Shown: positions 17,054 to 26,429, counted from the first letter of the stretch. The stretch is DNA of 52,649 nucleotides from Planctomycetota bacterium (GCA_017993505.1 JAGOMP010000013.1:1-52649), one strand, 5' to 3'. Numbers and translations are program-made. Notes: generated from the letters alone by a model not told the origin.

Positions 17054-17533
17054 ATGAATTTTATTATGGCAGATTTAGGTATTCTTTGTTTATTATATTT
17101 TTTGGGATTATGTTTTATCTTTTTTGAATTTTATGTTCCAGGTGGAATTCTAGGAATTTTAGGGGGAGTGTGCATTACTTTTTCTATATATGGTGCTTTT
17201 GCATATCATTCTAAAATATATGGATTAGCATTATTAGGTATCACTGTTATTTTTATTCCATTGCTGATTATTTGGTGGTTAAAACGTGTTACTTTGCACT
17301 CCTCTCAAAATGTGGAAGATGGTTTTGTTGCTAATGATGAAACATTAGAAAGTTTACTTGGGCAAGAAGGTGTTAGTATTACGTTATTACGACCTTCTGG
17401 CACTGCTAAAATTGGCAATCGTAGAATTGATGTGGTGAGCGATTGTGATATTATTCCAGCAAATACACCAATTAAGGTGATTAAAGTCGAAGGATATAGA
17501 ATTCTTGTTCAAAGAATAGAAAAAGAAAGTTAG
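17054..17533 (+). CDS. Short NfeD-family protein
   Basis: This 159-residue protein has three hydrophobic segments (about 5-28, 32-50 and 56-76) and a C-terminal OB-fold NfeD domain (about 98-155: LLGQEGVSITLLRPSGTAKIGNRRIDV), but no protease domain. Short NfeD proteins are thought to act as partners of SPFH proteins. It lies 36 bp after the long NfeD gene and 81 bp before floA, matching the known nfeD-floA arrangement. AGGAGC is close to the ATG. Confidence 0.85.
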   Translation: MNFIMADLGILCLLYFLGLCFIFFEFYVPGGILGILGGVCITFSIYGAFAYHSKIYGLALLGITVIFIPLLIIWWLKRVTLHSSQNVEDGFVANDETLESLLGQEGVSITLLRPSGTAKIGNRRIDVVSDCDIIPANTPIKVIKVEGYRILVQRIEKES

Positions 17534-17614
17534 AAATTTTTAAGAGAATTTGTCCCATATAAAGATAATATTCATTTTATATTCCTTAAAATATTATTTT
17601 GGAGGTAAAATTGC

Positions 17615-18691
17615 ATGTTCTTTATGAATATCATGTTTTTTTTACAAAGAAGAAGACCCATAAATCAATTTTCTATGCCATCAGGTGAAACTGGCGGTAT
17701 CATAGTAATTGTGATTGCTGGTTTGGTTGGATTAGTTGCACTTGTTTTTCTAGGAAAATACGGCTTTCTATGGATCCAAGCATGGGCTTCTGGTGCTAAA
17801 GTTACTCTTTGGTCTCTCATAGGTATGTCTTTTAGAAAAGTCAATCCTACTGTAATTGTAAATAGTCGTATTATGGCAGTCAAAGCTGGTTTGAATTTAT
17901 CGACAGATACTTTAGAATCACACTATCTTGCTAGAGGTAATGTACCCAACGTAATTCGAGCATTGATTGCTGCAAGCCGAGCCAATATTCCCTTGACATT
18001 TCAAAAAGCAGCAGCCATTGACTTAGCAGGTCGTGATGTATTGGAAGCTGTACAAACTTCTGTTAATCCTAAAGTAATTGACTGTCCTGCTTTTGTTCGT
18101 GGTAGTACTCGTACAACGATTGATGCTGTTGCTAAAGATGGTATTCAACTGAAAGCGAAAGCTAGAGTAACTGTTCGTGCTAATTTAGATAGACTTGTAG
18201 GTGGTGCTACCGAAGATACAATTATTGCACGTGTAGGTGAAGGTATTGTGACTACAATTGGTTCCTCATCAGATTATAAAACTGTTTTGAAAGACCCAGT
18301 TCGTATTTCTAAAACTGTTTTGCAAAAAGGTTTAGATGCTGGAACAGCATTTGAAATTTTATCGATTGATATTGCTGATATTGATGTTGGTATTAATATT
18401 GGTGCACAATTGCAAGCTGACCAAGCAGAAGCTGATAAAAAAATTGCCCAAGCAAAAGCAGAAGAACGTCGTGCTATGGCTATTGCTCTAGAACAAGAAC
18501 GATTGGCACAAATTCAAGAAAATCAAGCCAAAGTTGTTTTAGCAGAAGCTGAAATTCCAAAAGCTATTGCAGAATCTTTCAATACAGGTAAACTCAGTTT
18601 AATGGATTATTATAAGCTTCGTAATGTCATGGCTGATACTTCCATGCGTTCTGCTATTGCAGGAGAACCAAGTAGCAGTTTTAAATTCTAA
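17615..18691 (+). CDS. floA: Flotillin-like SPFH protein FloA (copy 1)
   Basis: The 358-residue protein belongs to the YqfA/FloA group of bacterial flotillins, which scaffold membrane microdomains. It has an unusual N-terminal extension (1-25) before the membrane-associated hydrophobic stretch (about 28-52). The SPFH domain follows, with family signatures [34 protein letters not shown] and [15 protein letters not shown] helical, Ala/Glu/Gln-rich region (about 270-330) precedes a C-terminal [11 protein letters not shown] segment. GGAGGT at 17601-17606 sits 8 nt before the ATG. A second, shorter FloA copy lies downstream. Confidence 0.93.
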   Translation: MFFMNIMFFLQRRRPINQFSMPSGETGGIIVIVIAGLVGLVALVFLGKYGFLWIQAWASGAKVTLWSLIGMSFRKVNPTVIVNSRIMAVKAGLNLSTDTLESHYLARGNVPNVIRALIAASRANIPLTFQKAAAIDLAGRDVLEAVQTSVNPKVIDCPAFVRGSTRTTIDAVAKDGIQLKAKARVTVRANLDRLVGGATEDTIIARVGEGIVTTIGSSSDYKTVLKDPVRISKTVLQKGLDAGTAFEILSIDIADIDVGINIGAQLQADQAEADKKIAQAKAEERRAMAIALEQERLAQIQENQAKVVLAEAEIPKAIAESFNTGKLSLMDYYKLRNVMADTSMRSAIAGEPSSSFKF

Positions 18692-18716
18692 TATATAAAG
18701 AAGAAAAAGGTACATT

Positions 18717-19154
18717 ATGGATTATATACCGATTCTTATCTTCATCATTATTATCGCTGTTAAAATAGCTAATGCAGCTGGTAAAAAAGTAGAACAGAGT
18801 GGTGGATCTGCATCTAATATCCAGAAACGTTCTGCAGCAGAAATTCGAGAATATTTGCAAAATATGCGAGCGGGAAATCAAAACATGCTCACTCAAGCAC
18901 AACAACAAAGAGTGACACAACAACAAAGAGTGGCACAACAAGCGACAAATGTACCAGGAAAACAAGAAGTTAGAGTACCTAGACAAGACGTTGTGGTAAG
19001 ACAACCTGCAGAACAAAGAGTAATTGAAAGAAAAATCGTTGTAAAAGATGATGGAAATCAAATTATCCATACCTTAATGACAGATACAAGATTTTCTGAG
19101 GTGCAGAGGGCCATTATTTTTGCTGAAATTTTTAGTAAACCTGTGTCTTTGTAA
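18717..19154 (+). CDS. Small single-pass membrane protein between the two floA genes
   Basis: The 145-residue product has one N-terminal membrane helix (about 3-18), then a polar linker with repeated QQQRV units (about 60-75) and many Arg/Val residues. It ends in a compact C-terminal motif, LMTDTRFSEVQRAIIFAEIF, followed by SKPVSL. From memory, similar C-terminal motifs occur in short proteins near SPFH genes in planctomycete-like genomes, but I have no named family. Its placement between two floA copies with a 25-bp gap suggests a role with flotillin assemblies. Confidence 0.65.
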   Translation: MDYIPILIFIIIIAVKIANAAGKKVEQSGGSASNIQKRSAAEIREYLQNMRAGNQNMLTQAQQQRVTQQQRVAQQATNVPGKQEVRVPRQDVVVRQPAEQRVIERKIVVKDDGNQIIHTLMTDTRFSEVQRAIIFAEIFSKPVSL

Positions 19155-19276
19155 AATGTACTCCAATTAGAAAATTAAATAAACATGATAAAACTATAGT
19201 CATACTATTCACATATCGAATTATATTTGATTTCTAATTAGAGAGAAAATATTTCACAGAAAGGTATCAAAAAATT

Positions 19277-20218
19277 ATGATAGAATTTTTTTTGGCAACA
19301 TCACCTATGCAAGTAATAGGTCTTATTGTGCTAGGCATAATAGGATTTTTCATGCTAATTCTCATTTTCAGCTTTGGGAATTTATGGATCCAAGCATTTT
19401 CTTCGGGTGCAGGCGTTTCCATGGCAAGTTTAGTTGGGATGTGGTTAAGAAAAGTAGATGCCAATATTGTTGTAAATAGCAGAATTATGGCATTTAAAGC
19501 TGGTTTAAATCTTCCTACAGAATTGCTAGAGTCTCATTATTTAGCACGAGGAAATGTACGAAATGTTGTTCGTGCTTTGATTGCTGCCAGTAGAGCAAAT
19601 ATTCCTTTAACATTCCAAAAAGCCGCTGCAATTGATTTAGCAGGACGTGATGTTCTAGATGCTGTGCAAACTTCTGTATATCCTAAAGTCATTGATTGTC
19701 CTGATGTAAAGAGTAATAAAGTGACCATGGATGCCGTGGCTCAAGATGGTATCCAACTCAAAGCAAAAGCAAGAGTTACAGTACGAGCTAATATTGATCG
19801 CCTCGTTGGTGGTGCTACAGAAGACACGATTATCGCACGTGTAGGTGAAGGTATTGTAAGTGCAATTGGTTCTTCAGCATCTCACAAAGATGTATTAGAA
19901 AATCCTGATAGAATTTCTAAAACTGTGCTTTCTAAAGGTTTAGATGCAGGCACAGCGTATGAAATTTTATCCATTGATATTGCTGATATTGATGTTGGTG
20001 AAAATATTGGTGCAAAATTACAGACCGACCAAGCTGATGCTGATAGACGAGTGGCACAAGCAAAAGCAGAAGAACGAAGAATGATGGCCATTGCTTATGA
20101 ACAAGAAATGAAAGCTGCTGTTCAAGAGAATAAAGCTATAGTTGTACTTGCTCAAGCTGAAGTTCCTAAAGCCATTGCCAAAGCATTTAGAGAAGGCAGA
20201 ATTTTTACAAATCGTTAA
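19277..20218 (+). CDS. Flotillin-like SPFH protein FloA (copy 2)
   Basis: This second FloA is 313 residues and strongly similar to copy 1 through the SPFH domain ([54 protein letters not shown]). It differs in three ways: a simpler N-terminus whose hydrophobic hairpin (about 10-35) lies right after the start, a divergent segment at about 145-150 (DVKSNK), and the loss of the C-terminal 30 or so residues that follow the Ala/Glu-rich helix. Such a paralogue could form mixed or separate oligomers. It is 122 bp from the gene before and is followed by two perfect hairpins. Confidence 0.9.
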   Translation: MIEFFLATSPMQVIGLIVLGIIGFFMLILIFSFGNLWIQAFSSGAGVSMASLVGMWLRKVDANIVVNSRIMAFKAGLNLPTELLESHYLARGNVRNVVRALIAASRANIPLTFQKAAAIDLAGRDVLDAVQTSVYPKVIDCPDVKSNKVTMDAVAQDGIQLKAKARVTVRANIDRLVGGATEDTIIARVGEGIVSAIGSSASHKDVLENPDRISKTVLSKGLDAGTAYEILSIDIADIDVGENIGAKLQTDQADADRRVAQAKAEERRMMAIAYEQEMKAAVQENKAIVVLAQAEVPKAIAKAFREGRIFTNR

Positions 20219-20275
20219 AATAGTGTTTCCCACGATTTCAGTTATAAATCGTTAAAATAGTATTTTTCACGGTTT

Positions 20276-20312
20276 ACTTAAATATAATTATAAAATATAA
20301 TTATATTTAAGT
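20276..20312. terminator. Perfect 17-bp AT-rich hairpin
   Basis: ACTTAAATATAATTATA (20276-20292), an AAA loop and its exact complement (20296-20312) form a hairpin with a 3-nt loop. The region just before it repeats AAATCGTTAAAATAGT at about 20210 and 20247, so the tail of the floA2 gene is partly duplicated. Confidence 0.65.
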
Positions 20313-20335
20313 ATGTATTAATATCCCTTACAGTA

Positions 20336-20369
20336 TATAAAATCCTACGCCTGAGCGTAGGATTTTATA
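20336..20369. terminator. Perfect 15-bp hairpin terminator after floA2
   Basis: TATAAAATCCTACGC (20336-20350), a CTGA tetraloop and the exact complement (20355-20369). The stem is A-rich at its 5' base and T-rich at its 3' base, so it could act in either direction. Confidence 0.75.
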
Positions 20370-20411
20370 ATTACAATCAAAGAAATAAAAAAATTCAAAT
20401 AAAAAACAAAA

Positions 20412-21122
20412 ATGGAATCTATCCTAATCATTGAAGACGATCCGTCTATATTGCTAGGTTTAGAAAAAAATTTGCAATTTGAAGGCTACAATGTACTAAG
20501 TTCCCAAGATGGTGAAGAAGGGCTTACCTTTGCCATTCAAAAACTTCCAGACTTACTTATTCTAGACGTTATGTTACCCAAAATCAGTGGATTTGAGATA
20601 TGCAAATCCATTCGCCAAAAAAACTTGCCCATTTTAATACTAATGCTTACAGCACGCGACAAAGAAATTGATAAAATAATGGGGTTAGATTTAGGAGCTG
20701 ATGATTATATCACAAAACCATTTTCTATCCGAGAATTAATTGCTCGTGTAAAAGCTCTTTTGCGTAGAAAATATTACTACCAACCTACGCTTCCTAATTT
20801 TAGTTTTGGCAAATTTTATATTGATTTTATTGGTCGCACTGTCACAGCCAATGATAAATTTTTAGAAATGTCTTCCAAAGAGTTTGACTTACTCAAGTTA
20901 TTTATTGAAAATGAGGGGAAAGTTCTTTCTCGTGAAGAAATTCTTGCACAGGTTTGGGGTGTAGATTATTTTGGAACGTCACGAACTGTAGATAATTTTA
21001 TTACAAAACTCCGTCACAAATTAGAATCTGAAGATGATAGTATAGAATATATTGTCACAGCACGAGGAGTAGGGTATAAGTTTCAAGCTACAGCTTTGTC
21101 TCCTAGCATGGACAAAAATTGA
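20412..21122 (+). CDS. OmpR/PhoB-family response regulator (orphan)
   Basis: The 236-residue protein has a receiver domain (about 3-118) with the acidic pair Glu8/Asp9-Asp10, phospho-acceptor Asp52 (LLILDVMLPK), Thr80 and Lys102 (DDYITKPFS). A winged-helix DNA-binding domain follows (about 130-228: SSKEFDLLKLFIENEGKVLSREEIL and SRTVDNFITKLRHKLE). No sensor kinase gene is adjacent, so the partner is encoded elsewhere. The RBS is poor. A weak ATAGTATGCT...CAGTATA direct repeat at about 21150 and 21198 follows the gene. Confidence 0.9.
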   Translation: MESILIIEDDPSILLGLEKNLQFEGYNVLSSQDGEEGLTFAIQKLPDLLILDVMLPKISGFEICKSIRQKNLPILILMLTARDKEIDKIMGLDLGADDYITKPFSIRELIARVKALLRRKYYYQPTLPNFSFGKFYIDFIGRTVTANDKFLEMSSKEFDLLKLFIENEGKVLSREEILAQVWGVDYFGTSRTVDNFITKLRHKLESEDDSIEYIVTARGVGYKFQATALSPSMDKN

Positions 21123-21297
21123 AAGATTTTCAATTTTTTCTGAAAAAAAATAGTATGCTGGCAACAGTATAGGAAATATTAATTTATGTTGTAAATAGTA
21201 TGCTATTAGCAGTATAAATATAAAAAATATTTTATGCTATTGTTTTTCAGTGGATGAATGAAACCTTTCAATTATTTTTTATATACTGAAAAATCTA

Positions 21298-21324
21298 TTG
21301 CATCCATATTTTTTATGGTACAAT
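21298..21324 (+). promoter_or_regulatory. Possible promoter of gcvPA-gcvPB
   Basis: TTGCAT (21298-21303), a short 15-bp spacer and TACAAT (21319-21324) with an upstream TGG (extended -10) lie about 75 bp before the start at 21400. The spacer is short, so it is tentative. No glycine riboswitch signature is visible in the leader. Confidence 0.35.
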
Positions 21325-21399
21325 AGAGTGTTTATTGGTATTTATTTAGTATTTAAAGAAATCTTAAATACTGGTTTGTTTTTTTTAAAAGGTTTAAAT

Positions 21400-22749
21400 A
21401 TGGCATATATTCCTCATACTTCTCAAGATATTAAAGAAATGCTTGCTGCAATAGGCAAGAAATCTTTAGAAGAATTGTTTCAAGGAATTCCTGAAGATGT
21501 TCGTCTTCAAGGTGAATATAATCTTCCTTCTAAACTTTCTGAACCAGAAGTTCTTTGCTGTTTGCAAAAGCTTGCTACCAAAAATAAGACAACAGATGAA
21601 TTTGTTTCGTTTATGGGAGCTGGTACGTATGAACATTTTATCCCTGTTCTGATTGATGCTATTGTAGGTCGGAGTGAATTTACAACCTCGTATACTCCTT
21701 ATCAACCAGAAGGTAGCCAAGGTACATTACAAACAATTTTTGAATACCAAACAGCTATTTGTAATTTGACAGGCATGGATATTTCCAATGCTTCTATATA
21801 TGATGGTGCTACATCTTTAGCAGAAGCTGTTTTGTTAGCTCATACATACCATAAAAAGAAACGAAAACATGTTTATGTTCCCGCAGGTTTACATCCTGAA
21901 TATCGAAGAACTCTTCATACATATCTTATCAATCAAGATATTGAAATTCATGAATTACCTAGTATAGATGGAAAAATTGATATTGCAAAATCAAAAGAAG
22001 TAGTCCAAGCAGATACAGCTACTATTGTAATTGCTCAACCCAATTTTTTTGGTGTATTGGAAGATGTAGATGAAGTAGTTGCATTAGCACAATCTGTAAA
22101 AGCACTTTCCATTATGGTTGTAGATCCAGTGTCTTTAGGCATGTTAAAGACGCCTGGTGAGTATGATATTGATATTGCTGTTGGCGATGGACAGCCTTTA
22201 GGGATTCCTATGTGTTATGGTGGTCCTTCTTTTGGTTTTTTTGCTGCCAAACAACAATATTTGCGTCAAATTCCCGGTCGTATTGTGGGACAAACAGTAG
22301 ATGGGAATAATGAACGAGGTTTTGTATTAACGATTCAAACGCGAGAACAACATATTAAGAGAGAAAAAGCAACTTCCAATATTTGTTCTAACCAAGCATT
22401 AATGGCATTGCGAGGTTTAATTTATCTTAGTGCATTAGGTAAAGAAGGTTTTTATGAAGTTGCTGACCAATGTTTTCAAAAAGCCCATTATTTAGCTGAT
22501 GAATTGTCAAAAATACAAGGTTTTTCTCTTGCATTTTCAGCACCTTTTTTCAGGGAATTTGTTTTACATTGTCCTATAGATGCGGACAAGGTACTTGCGT
22601 ATCTCTATGAACATAATATTTATGGTGGAGTCGCATTAGAAAAATGGTTTCCAGAACGAAAAAATGATATTTTAATTGCAGTAACCGAATGTCGTACTCG
22701 GGAACAAATGGATCGTTTAGTAGAACTCTTAAAGAATATGGGTGTATAA
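21400..22749 (+). CDS. gcvPA: Glycine dehydrogenase (decarboxylating) subunit 1
   Basis: This 449-residue protein is the N-terminal half of the split P-protein of the glycine cleavage system, which with GcvPB decarboxylates glycine using PLP. Family features include MAYIPHTSQDIKEML at the start, FMGAGTYEHFIPVLID, YTPYQPEGSQGTLQTIFEYQT and GGPSFGFFA. An upstream in-frame start at 21298 would add 34 hydrophobic residues foreign to the family and would overlap the promoter candidate; the ATG at 21400 is chosen on homology. The stop overlaps the gcvPB start (TAATG), which indicates coupling. gcvT and gcvH are not in this window. Confidence 0.95.
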   Translation: MAYIPHTSQDIKEMLAAIGKKSLEELFQGIPEDVRLQGEYNLPSKLSEPEVLCCLQKLATKNKTTDEFVSFMGAGTYEHFIPVLIDAIVGRSEFTTSYTPYQPEGSQGTLQTIFEYQTAICNLTGMDISNASIYDGATSLAEAVLLAHTYHKKKRKHVYVPAGLHPEYRRTLHTYLINQDIEIHELPSIDGKIDIAKSKEVVQADTATIVIAQPNFFGVLEDVDEVVALAQSVKALSIMVVDPVSLGMLKTPGEYDIDIAVGDGQPLGIPMCYGGPSFGFFAAKQQYLRQIPGRIVGQTVDGNNERGFVLTIQTREQHIKREKATSNICSNQALMALRGLIYLSALGKEGFYEVADQCFQKAHYLADELSKIQGFSLAFSAPFFREFVLHCPIDADKVLAYLYEHNIYGGVALEKWFPERKNDILIAVTECRTREQMDRLVELLKNMGV

Positions 22750-24260
22750 TGCAAACTGAAGAAAAAAATAACAATATGGAAATGGACGATGAAATGGTCG
22801 TTCGTATTCCTCTTATCTATGAATTATCAAAACCAGGTCGTAGAGCATATGAATTGCCGCAACTAGATGTTCCTAAACAAGATGCAACGAAAATTTTAGG
22901 TGCAAAATATATGCGCAAAGAAAAAGCAATGTTACCTGAAATCGATACATTAGGTTTGGTGCGACATTTTACAAATTTATCTCGTAGAAATATTGGATTA
23001 GATAGCAGTTTTTATCCATTAGGTTCTTGTACTATGAAGTACAATCCTAAAGTCAATGAAGTAGTAGCAGCTATGCCTAAATATTTAAAAGTTCATCCTT
23101 ATCAAAAAGATGAACATGTGCAAGGTACTTTGCAAATGCTTTTTGAGATGCAAGAATATTTAAAAGACATTGCTGGTTTAGATGCAGTCAGCTTAGCACC
23201 TGCAGCTGGTGCCCATGGTGAACTTTCTAGTATGATGGTAATCAAAGCATACCATCAATCACAAGGCAATTCTCGAAACCTTGTTTTAATTCCTGATTCT
23301 GCACATGGCACTAACCCTGCAAGTTGTGCTGTTTGTGGATATGATGTAAAAACAATTAAATCTTCAGCCAATGGATTTTTAGAGATTGAAGATTTAAAAG
23401 CGAATTTAAATGATACAGTAGCTGCATTGATGATTACCAATCCGAATACATTAGGACTTTTTGAAGAAAAAATTAAAGAAATCACGGAATTGGTACATGA
23501 AGCTGGTGCACTTGTGTATATGGACGGTGCTAATATGAACGCACTTCTCGGTATAGCACGCCCTGGAGATTTTGGAATTGATGTAATGCATTACAATCTT
23601 CATAAAACTTTTTCCACACCTCATGGTGGCGGTGGTCCAGGAGCAGGTCCTATTGCTGTTTGTTCTTTATTGGAAGATTTTTTACCAGGACTCATTGTTA
23701 CAAAAGATGAAGATGGCATATATCGTACTGTTTCTATGCCAGAAAGTATTGGCCAAACGAGAATGTATTTTGGAAGCATTGGTGTAATTTTAAAAGCCTA
23801 TGCATATATTCGTAGAATGGGTAAAGAAGGATTGGGACAAGTGGGTAAAATTGCTGTTCTCAATGCCAATTACATTATGAATAAGTTGAAAGATGTGTAT
23901 CATCTTCCATACGACAGAGTATGTATGCATGAATGTATTTTTTCAGCAGATGAATTTAAGAAAAATACACAAGTTCGTACTTTAGATATTGCAAAACGGC
24001 TATTAGATTATGAGATTCATCCACCTACTGTCTATTTTCCTCTCATTGTTTCTGAAGCCATTATGATTGAACCCACAGAAACAGAAAATAAAGAAACAAT
24101 AGATAAGTTTATTGAAGTCATGAAGTCGATTGCTACAGAAGCTCAAGAAGAACCTTGGAAAGTGCAAGAAGCACCTTATATGACTCCTGTGACTAGGTTA
24201 GATGAAGTCAAGGCAGCTCGAGAACCTATTTTAAAATATACGCCTAATTTAAAAAAATAG
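22749..24260 (+). CDS. gcvPB: Glycine dehydrogenase (decarboxylating) subunit 2
   Basis: The 503-residue protein is the C-terminal, PLP-binding half of the split P-protein. Visible signatures are FYPLGSCTMKYNPK, LAPAAGAHGELSSMM, PDSAHGTNPAS, and the PLP lysine in HYNLHKTFSTPHGGGGPG. Normal GcvPB length is kept, with a slightly extended N-terminus (MQTEEKNNNMEM). The start at 22749 overlaps the gcvPA stop. The stop codon TAG at 24258 is itself the first triplet of a 37-bp repeat that recurs 43 bp downstream. Confidence 0.95.
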   Translation: MQTEEKNNNMEMDDEMVVRIPLIYELSKPGRRAYELPQLDVPKQDATKILGAKYMRKEKAMLPEIDTLGLVRHFTNLSRRNIGLDSSFYPLGSCTMKYNPKVNEVVAAMPKYLKVHPYQKDEHVQGTLQMLFEMQEYLKDIAGLDAVSLAPAAGAHGELSSMMVIKAYHQSQGNSRNLVLIPDSAHGTNPASCAVCGYDVKTIKSSANGFLEIEDLKANLNDTVAALMITNPNTLGLFEEKIKEITELVHEAGALVYMDGANMNALLGIARPGDFGIDVMHYNLHKTFSTPHGGGGPGAGPIAVCSLLEDFLPGLIVTKDEDGIYRTVSMPESIGQTRMYFGSIGVILKAYAYIRRMGKEGLGQVGKIAVLNANYIMNKLKDVYHLPYDRVCMHECIFSADEFKKNTQVRTLDIAKRLLDYEIHPPTVYFPLIVSEAIMIEPTETENKETIDKFIEVMKSIATEAQEEPWKVQEAPYMTPVTRLDEVKAAREPILKYTPNLKK

Positions 24261-24368
24261 TATTTTTTTGAAAAGAATCATGTTATTTTGTTTTAAAACA
24301 TAGTATTTTTTTGAAAAGAATCATGTTATTTTGTTTTCGCTTTTATCAATAACATGATTCTTTTTTTT
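24258..24368 (+). terminator. Duplicated terminator arm and hairpin after gcvPB
   Basis: A 37-bp segment starting TAGTATTTTTTTGAAAAG occurs at 24258-24294 and 24301-24337. The second copy supplies the left arm (24313-24330) of a hairpin whose right arm AATAACATGATTC (24348-24360) runs into T8. The first copy can pair with the same right arm, giving two alternative stems. Confidence 0.75.
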
Positions 24369-24384
24369 ATATAGGAGAGATATT

Positions 24385-25167
24385 TTGTCTAAAAAAAATA
24401 AACATGGTATAGAATTTGAGCCAGCTTTAAAAGGGATATTGGAAAAGAATAAACATCTTTATGATGAACAACGAGATTTTTTTTCACATAATTCAATGGA
24501 TATTTTTGATGATAAATCACCATACCATGAACAAAATGTCGCTAAAAAAATGAATGCTGAACAAAACATTTTCAATGAACCTCATCTTCAAGAAGATAAG
24601 GTTTTTGATTATCATAGTTATTTAGAAGAAATGGAAAGTAAATATTCTTCTAAATCTATTGGAATATATGTTGGAATTTTATGTATTTCAGGCATTTTAG
24701 CAGTCATTGGTACTTTTTTACAAGCATTTATTTATAGCGATTTTTATTTTATATATCCCTTGATTGCACCTTGTATTGAAGAAGTTTTCAAACAATTGGG
24801 AAATATTATTTTATTAGAAAGCTATCCTTTTCTTATTAAAGATCGTACTCAAATTTTTCTTGTTGCCATAGTATCTGGATTAGAATTTGCAATCATTGAA
24901 AATCTTATTTACAAAAATTTTTATTTATCTAGCTTACCAGCTACAAGGCTTACAGCTATTATGGATTTTCGTTGGAAATATTGTACTGTTTTACATGTTA
25001 TTTGTGCCTTCATTGCTTCTTTTAGTATTGTACAAGCGTATGAAGATTCATTAAAAAATAATCAAAAAGAGGAGATAGGCAATCATTTAAATCCATTGTA
25101 TTATGCAATAGGTATTCATTTAGCATGGAACGTATTAGCTATGCTATCGATTATTCACGTATATTAA
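24385..25167 (+). CDS. PrsW-like (M82) intramembrane metalloprotease candidate
   Basis: This 260-residue protein has a polar N-terminus of about 85 residues and then about five to six membrane segments. Conserved-looking catalytic positions match the PrsW/CAAX protease superfamily: APCIEEVFKQ (two Glu and Lys, about 131-140), GLEFAIIEN (about 170-178), a His in VLHVICAFIASF (about 205) and GIHLAWN (about 243-249). These proteases cleave membrane proteins, for example anti-sigma factors. The start is TTG at 24385, supported by AGGAG 7 nt upstream; no good ATG exists before the membrane region. The sequence of its last codons is partly repeated just after the stop (25132-25162 against about 25171-25200). 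Confidence 0.7.
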   Translation: MSKKNKHGIEFEPALKGILEKNKHLYDEQRDFFSHNSMDIFDDKSPYHEQNVAKKMNAEQNIFNEPHLQEDKVFDYHSYLEEMESKYSSKSIGIYVGILCISGILAVIGTFLQAFIYSDFYFIYPLIAPCIEEVFKQLGNIILLESYPFLIKDRTQIFLVAIVSGLEFAIIENLIYKNFYLSSLPATRLTAIMDFRWKYCTVLHVICAFIASFSIVQAYEDSLKNNQKEEIGNHLNPLYYAIGIHLAWNVLAMLSIIHVY

Positions 25168-25230
25168 TAATATTCGCTATGATATCTGTTATTCGTATGT
25201 TCTAAGAAAGTATTCTCTGTTTTTTTTTTA

Positions 25231-25259
25231 TTGACATATATTATAGTTTTTTCTATAAT
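25231..25259 (+). promoter_or_regulatory. Consensus sigma70 promoter for the ybjQ pair
   Basis: TTGACA (25231-25236), a 17-bp spacer and TATAAT (25254-25259) match the consensus in both hexamers and spacing. It is followed by a tandem 21-bp repeat (25261-25281 and 25282-25302) in the leader, before the gene at 25321. Confidence 0.85.
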
Positions 25260-25260
25260 T

Positions 25261-25302
25261 TTAAAATCATATTGTAGTATTTTAAAATCATATTGTAGTA
25301 TT
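25261..25302. repeat. Exact 21-bp tandem duplication in the 5' leader
   Basis: TTAAAATCATATTGTAGTAT plus one T is repeated twice back to back, just downstream of the -10 box, so the transcript would carry both copies. Confidence 0.85.
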
Positions 25303-25320
25303 TTTTAAAAGGAATTTTTT

Positions 25321-25635
25321 ATGATTATTGTAAATACAGAAACAATTCCTGGACATAATATTCTTGAAGTTCGTGGATTAGTACAAGGTAATACAGTACG
25401 ATCAAAGCATGTTGGTAAAGACATTATGGCAGGTTTTAAAAATTTAGTTGGTGGTGAATTAAAAGGATATACAGAATTATTGACAGAAGCACGTAGAGAA
25501 GCTATGGAACGTATGATAGAACAAGCTCGTCAATTAAAAGCCAATGCCATTGTCAATGTACGTTTTGCTACTTCTGCAGTAGCTCAAGGAGCCGCAGAAA
25601 TATATTTATATGGGACTGCTGTTATAATAGATTAA
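25321..25635 (+). CDS. YbjQ-family (UPF0145) protein
   Basis: The 104-residue soluble protein matches the YbjQ/DUF74 family in length and sequence (NTETIPGHNILEVRGLVQGN, a GGELKGYTELL centre, and AREEA-like helix ending ANAIVNVRFAT). Members form ring-like pentamers; function is unknown. The promoter directly upstream is near consensus, and AAAGGA lies about 7 nt from the ATG. A second YbjQ-domain gene with a membrane anchor follows after 25 bp. Confidence 0.92.
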   Translation: MIIVNTETIPGHNILEVRGLVQGNTVRSKHVGKDIMAGFKNLVGGELKGYTELLTEARREAMERMIEQARQLKANAIVNVRFATSAVAQGAAEIYLYGTAVIID

Positions 25636-25660
25636 TTTTTCTCACAAGAAAGAGGCTATT

Positions 25661-26167
25661 ATGGAAATGATCTTTTATGAAATTCTATCATATTTAATGG
25701 TTCCTCTCTTTATTTTAGTAGTACTGGCACTTATCAGTTTACCTTTTCTTTTTATGTTCTATATTGTCCATAAAGAACGAAAACATCTTTCTTACTTAGA
25801 GGAAGAAGGAGAAAAATATAAATCTATTATCATTTCCACCCAAAAATCAATTCCTGAAGAATATCAAAATGGAACAGGACAATTAATTTGTAGTGAATAC
25901 GCATTAGGAAGTGATAAAATCAAATATATTTTTTCTCAGTATAAAAGTATATTTGGCGGTGAAATAAAAAGTCTAACAAAACAAGCAGATCGTGCTCGAC
26001 GTGAAGCCTTGCTCCGTTTGAAAAAAGAAGCTGTCCGTCTTCAAGCAGATTGCATTATCAATGTTCGTGTTATTGGTATAAATATAGAAAATCCTAACGT
26101 GGCTAGTGCAAATGAAAAAGGTGTGGGATCCTATATAATGGCATATGGGACTGCACTTAAAAGATAA
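25661..26167 (+). CDS. Membrane-anchored YbjQ-domain protein
   Basis: This 168-residue protein starts with a hydrophobic helix (about 8-36) and a short charged stretch, followed by a diverged YbjQ domain (about 55-166) with FGGEIKSLTKQADRARREALLRLKKEA and ADCIINVRVIG. It is likely co-transcribed with the soluble YbjQ gene upstream and may form a membrane-tethered partner ring, which is inference. The domain carries a longer loop (NIENPNVASANEKG) than the soluble copy. Confidence 0.75.
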   Translation: MEMIFYEILSYLMVPLFILVVLALISLPFLFMFYIVHKERKHLSYLEEEGEKYKSIIISTQKSIPEEYQNGTGQLICSEYALGSDKIKYIFSQYKSIFGGEIKSLTKQADRARREALLRLKKEAVRLQADCIINVRVIGINIENPNVASANEKGVGSYIMAYGTALKR

Positions 26168-26180
26168 ATATTCAGACTAT

Positions 26181-26292
26181 AAAAAGTGTTATTTTATATC
26201 TATTGTTAAAAAAATATTTTATGTCATCTATGATGTAAACTAAAGAATCAAATGTATATTTTTTAGCATAAGATAAAAAATAACACTTTTTT
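26181..26292. terminator. Long-range inverted repeat after the ybjQ pair
   Basis: AAAAAGTGTTATTTTATATC (26181-26200) pairs imperfectly with AGATAAAAAATAACACTTTTT (about 26271-26291), leaving a centre of about 70 bp. The right arm ends in a T run. The arrangement resembles the inverted repeat at 12648-12760 but the sequences are unrelated. Confidence 0.55.
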
Positions 26293-26333
26293 TCTAGGAT
26301 ATTCAACAAAGCGATTCTCTAAATATTTTTCTA

Positions 26334-26362
26334 TTGACAGTTGCTTGATTTTACGATAAATT
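26334..26362 (+). promoter_or_regulatory. Sigma70 promoter for the pilus/secretion motor operon
   Basis: TTGACA (26334-26339), 17-bp spacer, TAAATT (26357-26362), about 67 bp before the first ATPase gene. It is the only strong promoter seen before the four-gene run 26430-32136. Confidence 0.75.
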
Positions 26363-26429
26363 AATATTACGTCGCTTTATTATCTAGGTTGAAAGTATTT
26401 TAGAAATTGAAATTAATGAAGGAAATGAT

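Noticed and set aside
21298..21399. 34-residue N-terminal extension of GcvPA
   Set aside because: The added residues are hydrophobic and not family-like; homology starts at MAYIPHT (21400), and the region overlaps a promoter candidate.
21123..21399. Glycine riboswitch upstream of gcvPA
   Set aside because: No tandem aptamer-like GGAGA or CACCGAAGG-type segments; the leader is plain AT-rich with a weak direct repeat.
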